NCBI GenBank assembly: GCA_902488815.1
Contig: CABTXP010000045.1
Span: forward strand, 1-9,268
Origin: an uncultured Eubacteriales bacterium
GTDB taxonomy: Bacteria > Bacillota > Clostridia > Tissierellales > Peptoniphilaceae
DNA: 9,268 nt
Reading direction: 5' to 3'
Below, piece by piece: positions 4,931 to 9,268 of the stretch. Below the pieces are notes generated by a model. The model had not been told where the DNA came from, ran no database searches, and saw nothing but the letters and a program-made list of their open reading frames with translations. The first letter of the stretch is position 1. Every line of letters begins with the position of its first letter. The position numbers and the translations under genes are program-made.

Positions 4931-7807
4931 ATGGAAAAATATAAACTGATAGAATCAAAATACTTGGAAGAAGTGGCGGGGGAGTGCAAGGTCTACGAAC
5001 ACATTAAGACCGGCGCAAAAGTCCTTACCATTTCAAATGACGATACAAATAAATCCTTCGGCATTGCCTTCAGGACAACGCCTGAAAATTCAAAGGGCAC
5101 GGCTCACATAGTGGAGCACTGTGTCCTCCAAGGCTCAAGAAAGTACAGAACCAAGGAGCCTTTTATGGATATGTTGAAAAGGTCGGTGCAAACTTTTTTA
5201 AATGCCATGACCTATCCCGACAAGACCATGTACCCCATTGCAACTCGTAACGAAAAAGACTTTTACAACCTGATGGACCTGTACCTGGACGGAGTGTTTC
5301 ATCCTTCGATGTATGAAGAGAAGAAAATCTTTTTGCAAGAAGGCTGGCACTACGAGCTGCAAGATATAGAGGGCGAGCTTACAAGATCAGGCGTGGTCTT
5401 TAACGAAATGAAGGGCGCATATGCACAGGCGGACTCACAAATTTTTGATGCCGTGACCTTTAACCTACACCCGGAGAGCACCTACGGCGTAGACTCAGGG
5501 GGAGATCCCATGGAGATACCCAAGCTTTCCTATGAAGAATTTTTGGCTTTCCACAAGAGATACTACCATCCTTCCAATTCCTATATCTATTTATACGGCA
5601 ATTTGGACATGGAAAAAGCTTTAAACTTTATAGACGAAAACTATATCGGCAAGTATGAAAAGGCCAATCCGGATTCAGACGTGAAGCTTAATCCGCCATT
5701 TGAAAGCATGAAGAAGCTCACTTCATACTATTCCATCACCAAGGACGAAATGGGCCCAATGAAGGACGTCCTCACATACAGCGTGTCCGTAAACGAAGGG
5801 GACGACCCTATGACAAGCTTTATGCTGAGCTTCCTGTCGGAGCTTTTAGTCACATCGGAAGCGGCACCTGTCAAACTTGCACTGCAAGAGGCGGGCATAG
5901 GAGAAGAAATATCCTATTTCACCAACTCCTCAAAGCCCTTCGACTTTACAATAATTGCCAAAAACACGGACAAAAGTTACGAAGATAAATTTATGGAGAT
6001 TATTGAAGGCACGCTGCAAAAGTTGGTAGAAGAAGGCATAGACAAAAAATTTATCAATGCCACCTTAAATAAATTTGAATTTTTGGCAAGAGAAGGCTAC
6101 GGATCACAAAAGGCGATTATCTACTTTATCATGGCAATGAAAACGTGGCTTTATGACAAAAGCCCGATCGAAGCCTTGGAGTTAAACGACATTATAAAAA
6201 AAGTGCGCAGTGAAATCGACAACGGCTTTGTAGAAAAATTTATCCAAAAATATTTAATCGACAACCCGTACAAAATGTCCTTAACAGTTCTGCCCAAGGT
6301 GGACATGTCAAAAGAAAATGAAGAAGAGCAGCAAAAAGAACTTAACGAGTACAAAAAAACATTGTCGGAAGATGAATTAAAAGAAATAATTCGCTCCACG
6401 GAAGAATTAAAAGAGTATCAACACTCCGAGTCCACGGAAGAACAAAAGAAAACTCTCCCGAATTTGGAAATTTCCGACTTAACAGATGAAGTCACAGACC
6501 TTTCCATGGAAATAATGGACAGAGGGGACTATAAGATCCTTATAAAGAGAGAAAACACCAACAAAATCGCATACGGCATACTCGTTTTTGACGTCTCTCA
6601 CATAGGCGAAGAAGAATTAAAGGACTTGGCCCTCTTAAGGCTCCTCTTAAGTTCCATTTCAACGGCAAATTATTCCTTTGAAGACATAGACATGGAGACA
6701 TATTTAAGATCCGGCGGCTTTAGTTTCAGACTTGATGCCGTAAAAAATTTAAAGACGGGCAAAACCGACAGAAGATTATTTGTAAGCTTGAAGTACTTGG
6801 AAGGCAAGGGTGAAGAAGCCTTTGAACTTCTATCCGACATAATGTTTAATACAATTTTTACGGAAAAAGAGCGTATCAAAAACATATTGCTGGAAGAAAA
6901 ATCGGCCCTTACTTCATACATGATGGCGGCACCAAACGCCTATGCAAAAAACATGCTTCAATCTCAAATAGACGAAGCGGGCAAGTTCCAAAATATGGTC
7001 TCAGGAAGCGAGTACTACGACTACTTGGTAGAGACAATCGCCGCATTGGACAAAGACTTTGACGGCATAGTTGAAAGAATAGAGGCGGTTTATAAAAAAG
7101 CCTTTAACAAAAATAACATGATCTTCCATTTCACAGGAGAAGAAAATTTAAAAGACGAGTATATAAATTGCGCGGAAGAACTTTTTGCAAAATTAAAATA
7201 CGAATCGGAAGAAATTAAAGAGATTAAAGTAAACCCGAAAAAAAATCTAGGCTACATCTTCTCCTCAAATGTAAACTTCGTCACAATGATGGGCGAGTTT
7301 GAAGAAGAGTACAAAGGACAAATGGAAGTCCTTAAAAACTTCCTCTCCTTGGACTACCTATACACCATGATAAGAGCCGTAGGGGGAGCATACGGCATGG
7401 GCATCTCATTTACAAGAGACGGCGCGTCCCAAATCTATTCCTTCAGGGACCCGAACCTCACAAAGACATTGGAAGTCTTTAAGTCCCTGCCGGAATACAT
7501 TGAAGGCGTAAAAATATCAGAAGAAGATTTGAAGAATTATATCATCGGCAGTACCAACGCCTTTAATCCTCTTTTAGATCCGCCATCCAAAGGACTTGTC
7601 ACACTGTACTCCCACATAAGAGGAATGAACGAAGAGGACCTTAAGGCATCGAAGAGAGAAGCCCTCAGCACAAAGGCGGAAGACATTAACCTCTTCAAAG
7701 ACCTTTTAACAACAATAGTCAAACAAAATCACTATGTAGTCATAGGCGGAGAAGACATAAACAAAAACAAGGACTTCTTTGACGAGATCAAACCCTTAAT
7801 ACGATAG
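4931..7807 (+). CDS. M16C family zinc metallopeptidase (PreP-like, insulinase superfamily)
   Basis: The 958-residue protein matches presequence-protease-type (M16C) enzymes, which degrade unstructured peptides inside a closed two-half chamber. The inverted zinc motif HIVEH is at 59-63 (His59, catalytic Glu62, His63), and the third zinc ligand is Glu159 in GVVFNEMKGAY. The C-terminal half supplies RAVGGAYGMG, with Arg815 and Tyr821, the pair that completes the active site in this family. A charged, Glu/Lys-rich helical stretch at about 455-510 joins the halves, followed by LPNLEISDL. Length is typical of M16C. There is no signal peptide, so a cytoplasmic role in peptide turnover is likely; the natural substrates are unknown. 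AGGAGG stands 4 bases before the ATG. Both key motif sets are intact, so the enzyme should be active. Confidence 0.95.
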   Translation: MEKYKLIESKYLEEVAGECKVYEHIKTGAKVLTISNDDTNKSFGIAFRTTPENSKGTAHIVEHCVLQGSRKYRTKEPFMDMLKRSVQTFLNAMTYPDKTMYPIATRNEKDFYNLMDLYLDGVFHPSMYEEKKIFLQEGWHYELQDIEGELTRSGVVFNEMKGAYAQADSQIFDAVTFNLHPESTYGVDSGGDPMEIPKLSYEEFLAFHKRYYHPSNSYIYLYGNLDMEKALNFIDENYIGKYEKANPDSDVKLNPPFESMKKLTSYYSITKDEMGPMKDVLTYSVSVNEGDDPMTSFMLSFLSELLVTSEAAPVKLALQEAGIGEEISYFTNSSKPFDFTIIAKNTDKSYEDKFMEIIEGTLQKLVEEGIDKKFINATLNKFEFLAREGYGSQKAIIYFIMAMKTWLYDKSPIEALELNDIIKKVRSEIDNGFVEKFIQKYLIDNPYKMSLTVLPKVDMSKENEEEQQKELNEYKKTLSEDELKEIIRSTEELKEYQHSESTEEQKKTLPNLEISDLTDEVTDLSMEIMDRGDYKILIKRENTNKIAYGILVFDVSHIGEEELKDLALLRLLLSSISTANYSFEDIDMETYLRSGGFSFRLDAVKNLKTGKTDRRLFVSLKYLEGKGEEAFELLSDIMFNTIFTEKERIKNILLEEKSALTSYMMAAPNAYAKNMLQSQIDEAGKFQNMVSGSEYYDYLVETIAALDKDFDGIVERIEAVYKKAFNKNNMIFHFTGEENLKDEYINCAEELFAKLKYESEEIKEIKVNPKKNLGYIFSSNVNFVTMMGEFEEEYKGQMEVLKNFLSLDYLYTMIRAVGGAYGMGISFTRDGASQIYSFRDPNLTKTLEVFKSLPEYIEGVKISEEDLKNYIIGSTNAFNPLLDPPSKGLVTLYSHIRGMNEEDLKASKREALSTKAEDINLFKDLLTTIVKQNHYVVIGGEDINKNKDFFDEIKPLIR

Positions 7808-7809
7808 AC

Positions 7810-7841
7810 AAAAGGCACCTTTAAAGGTGTCTTTTCTTTTT
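7810..7841 (+). terminator. Rho-independent terminator after the M16 peptidase
   Basis: AAAAGGCACC (7810-7819) pairs with GGTGTCTTTT (7826-7835), with one G-U pair and a short TTTAAA loop that can partly close. The T-rich run TTTTCTTTTT ends at 7841. It begins 2 bases after the stop codon. The A-rich 5' arm would also allow weak function on the opposite strand. Confidence 0.9.
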
Positions 7842-7967
7842 GCAAAAACAAATTTATTTTTATACATAGTGACATCATAGACAACAAATATTCTACACAG
7901 TTCAAATGAAAAATCGTGTAAAAAATTTAAGCAGATTAAGTGAAAATGTCGCAGATAACTATCATTA

Positions 7968-7993
7968 AGTCTACAAATATTGTATAATAGACT
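7968..7993 (+). promoter_or_regulatory. Candidate promoter -10 within a nested inverted repeat (possible operator)
   Basis: TATAAT at 7983-7988 is a perfect -10 match; no good -35 hexamer is seen at normal spacing. The -10 is enclosed by AGTCTA (7968-7973) and TAGACT (7988-7993), 14 bases apart. A second dyad, TACAA-ATA-TTGTA (7972-7984), lies inside and overlaps the first bases of the -10. A dimeric repressor bound here would block RNA polymerase. I cannot assign the site to a known regulator family. Confidence 0.45.
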
Positions 7994-8008
7994 ATAAATA
8001 AAACATTA

Positions 8009-8022
8009 TGCGAAAGTACGCA
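8009..8022 (+). other. Small hairpin in the surface protein mRNA leader
   Basis: TGCG (8009-8012) and CGCA (8019-8022) can pair around an AAAGTA loop, about 15 bases after the predicted transcription start. The stem is only 4 bp but is the one GC-rich spot in an AT-rich leader. It does not match any riboswitch I recognise. Confidence 0.25.
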
Positions 8023-8056
8023 AAAATTGAAATATTTGTAAGGAAAGAAGGAATTA

Positions 8057-8062
8057 GAGGTG
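8057..8062 (+). promoter_or_regulatory. Ribosome binding site that decides the surface protein start
   Basis: GAGGTG is a good anti-16S match located 9 bases before ATG 8072. The in-frame GTG at 8060 is part of this site, so it is unlikely to be the start codon. The ATG start also gives the cleaner signal peptide (Met-Lys-Arg then a hydrophobic core). Confidence 0.7.
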
Positions 8063-8071
8063 GAAAGTTAT

Positions 8072-9268
8072 ATGAAGAGGATTATGACATTTATATTGGC
8101 ATTGCTTATGCTTTGCTCAATACCGTTACAGGCTTTTGCCGAGGTTAATTATGACAATCTAGCCGGCGACAAGGCTAAGATTATTAATGAGCTTAAACCT
8201 GTTAAGCCTGCAAAACCGGAAGCTGGCAAAACGGCAGAGGATTTAATAAAAAATCCGGAGCAACCGGCGATTTATACCTTGCGCACAGACTACAAGGTGC
8301 AAAGAGGGGATAAGTATGAAGTTGATTACCAACCTTATATTGCCAGTGTAGGTGAAGCTGCAACGGAAGAAGAAAAGGCCAAGGTCAATCAAACAGTTAA
8401 ACTTCCGGACCTTACAGGCTACGAAAAACCGGATGACGATTATTTAATCACCTACGACAAGGTGAAGAGTGCAGGAAATAATGGCAGTCAAGAATTCCGT
8501 TACAAATCCAAGGCCAACGCCATTACAATCAAACACGTCTTCCAAGACTTGCATGATTTTACAAAGTACACCAATCCCGACGGAAGTGTTGGAGAAGAAG
8601 GGGAACTTATTACGACTCAAAACGGAAACACCGGCTCCACTATGGAAGTAAGTCCTTTAAATGAAAATGAAAGGAGAGGATTTGTTCCGGAAGCACCTTT
8701 TATAACAATGCAAGTGCCGGAAAATGCCGAAAACTTTATATTGGAATATCGCTATAACCGTGCATACTACAATGTCAACTTTGACACAGATGGTGGCACA
8801 CCGGTTCCCGACCGCACCCTTTACTACGAACAAATCATCCCCACAATTGACGACAAAAGTATTCCCACAAAGGCAGGCTGCGACTTTTTAGGCTGGAAGC
8901 CATCTCATGACTTACAAACAGCAGATGGAAAAACCTACAAAAAAGATCAGATTATTAACAAGGCAGACGGAACACCTGCCCTTGATTTAGATGTAAAACT
9001 CAAGATGCCTGCTCTACTTTTAGGCTTGGATGAAAAATCAAGGGAAAAATTGACTTTTACGGCAGTTTGGGAAGAAAAACCCAAGGCGGAATATGTCATC
9101 CAATTTTGGACGGAAAAGACGGATTACGACGACAAAGACGACAAGCTACCTTTGCGTGACCGCTACGACTTTATCGGCGCAAGAAGAATAGATGATGCTG
9201 ACACCGGTCCTACGCCGGATCTTACAAACTTAGTTATGCAGGCAATCACCTCACCAAACGAAAGCGCC
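8072..9268 (+). CDS. Secreted or surface protein with InlB B-repeat-like domain (3' end outside window)
   Basis: The frame stays open for 399 codons to the window edge. Residues 1-23 form a signal peptide: MKR, a hydrophobic core, then LQAFA before Glu24, a likely signal peptidase I site. Cys15 is not in a lipobox. A mature Lys/Pro-rich segment (KPVKPAKPEAGK, 41-52) is followed by an unassigned region at about 68-150. A MucBP-like stretch (IKHVFQDL... to LEYRYNR) covers about 152-230. Next comes an InlB B-repeat-like (Listeria-Bacteroides) domain: NVNFDTDGGTPVPDR, IPTKAGCDFLGWK, then FTAVW at 329-333. A further unit seems to begin at YVIQFWTEKTDYDD (341-354). Such domains belong to large multi-domain cell-wall or secreted proteins, often adhesins. 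The gene follows a terminator and a long regulatory-looking gap. Any sortase or cell-wall anchor would be downstream and is not visible. Function beyond surface location is inference. Confidence 0.85.
   Translation, partial: MKRIMTFILALLMLCSIPLQAFAEVNYDNLAGDKAKIINELKPVKPAKPEAGKTAEDLIKNPEQPAIYTLRTDYKVQRGDKYEVDYQPYIASVGEAATEEEKAKVNQTVKLPDLTGYEKPDDDYLITYDKVKSAGNNGSQEFRYKSKANAITIKHVFQDLHDFTKYTNPDGSVGEEGELITTQNGNTGSTMEVSPLNENERRGFVPEAPFITMQVPENAENFILEYRYNRAYYNVNFDTDGGTPVPDRTLYYEQIIPTIDDKSIPTKAGCDFLGWKPSHDLQTADGKTYKKDQIINKADGTPALDLDVKLKMPALLLGLDEKSREKLTFTAVWEEKPKAEYVIQFWTEKTDYDDKDDKLPLRDRYDFIGARRIDDADTGPTPDLTNLVMQAITSPNESA

Larger units (their letters stand above)
7842..8071 (+). other. AT-rich intergenic region upstream of the surface protein gene
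   Basis: This stretch of about 230 bases contains no credible gene on either strand. It holds a consensus -10 box, nested inverted repeats around it, and three copies of an ACAAATATT-type word: 7884-7892 and 7973-7981 direct, 8031-8039 inverted. It also has a small leader hairpin and the ribosome site of the next gene. The layout suggests the surface protein is transcribed and regulated on its own. Confidence 0.7.

Noticed and set aside
6151..7722. Reverse-strand frames within the M16 peptidase
   Set aside because: All are antisense to a continuous 958-residue protein with intact catalytic motifs.
8060..8062. GTG 8060 as the start of the surface protein
   Set aside because: The codon forms part of the GAGGTG ribosome site for ATG 8072, and no comparably placed site serves the GTG.
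7994..8071. Riboswitch in the leader of the surface protein gene
   Set aside because: The leader is short, AT-rich and has only a 4-bp stem; no conserved riboswitch core was recognised.
8469..8651. Plus-strand frame of 60 codons inside the surface protein
   Set aside because: It is out of frame with the long open frame from 8072 to the window end, whose translation has a signal peptide and a recognised domain.
1..9268. CRISPR array, mobile element or defence system
   Set aside because: No regularly spaced repeats, transposase, integrase, terminal inverted repeats or toxin-antitoxin-like pairs were seen; gene content is housekeeping plus one surface protein.

Overview
The window is low-GC DNA with strong AGGAGG-type ribosome binding sites, the gene order of a Gram-positive secY-adk-infA-rpmJ-rpsM-rpsK-rpoA-rplQ cluster, and a large exported protein carrying an InlB B-repeat-like domain. 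Together these point to a Firmicute of the clostridial/Tissierellia type, possibly one of the anaerobic cocci such as a Peptoniphilus or Anaerococcus relative. The taxonomic guess is an inference from gene order, protein style and composition, not from an alignment.

Region 1 (1-4232) is the distal end of the ribosomal protein superoperon, all on the plus strand. It runs secY (5' truncated by the window edge), adk, a small KOW-domain RNA-binding protein, infA, rpmJ, rpsM, rpsK, rpoA and rplQ. Gaps are 39 bases or less, two junctions overlap, and an intrinsic terminator follows rplQ. The products cover membrane protein export (SecY), adenylate balance (Adk), translation initiation (IF-1), ribosomal proteins L36, S13, S11 and L17, and the RNA polymerase alpha subunit. 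Two genes often found in this order in related bacteria are absent here: map (methionine aminopeptidase) after adk, and rpsD (S4) between rpsK and rpoA.

Region 2 (4233-7841) holds two housekeeping genes, each with a possible promoter of its own. The first is a free-standing YbaK/ProX-type aminoacyl-tRNA deacylase. The second is a 958-residue M16C (PreP-like) zinc metallopeptidase, closed by a clear terminator. Neither has a signal peptide, so both should act in the cytoplasm.

Region 3 (7842-9268) begins with about 230 bases of AT-rich intergenic DNA. It contains a consensus -10 box inside a nested inverted repeat, and three copies of an ACAAATATT-type word. After it comes the 5' part of a secreted or surface protein with a signal peptide and an InlB B-repeat-like domain; the gene runs off the window end.

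Most of the window is conserved housekeeping sequence. I see no CRISPR array, tRNA or rRNA gene, transposon, or defence cassette. The least ordinary parts are the promoter and N-terminal portion of the surface protein, and the two missing genes in the ribosomal cluster.
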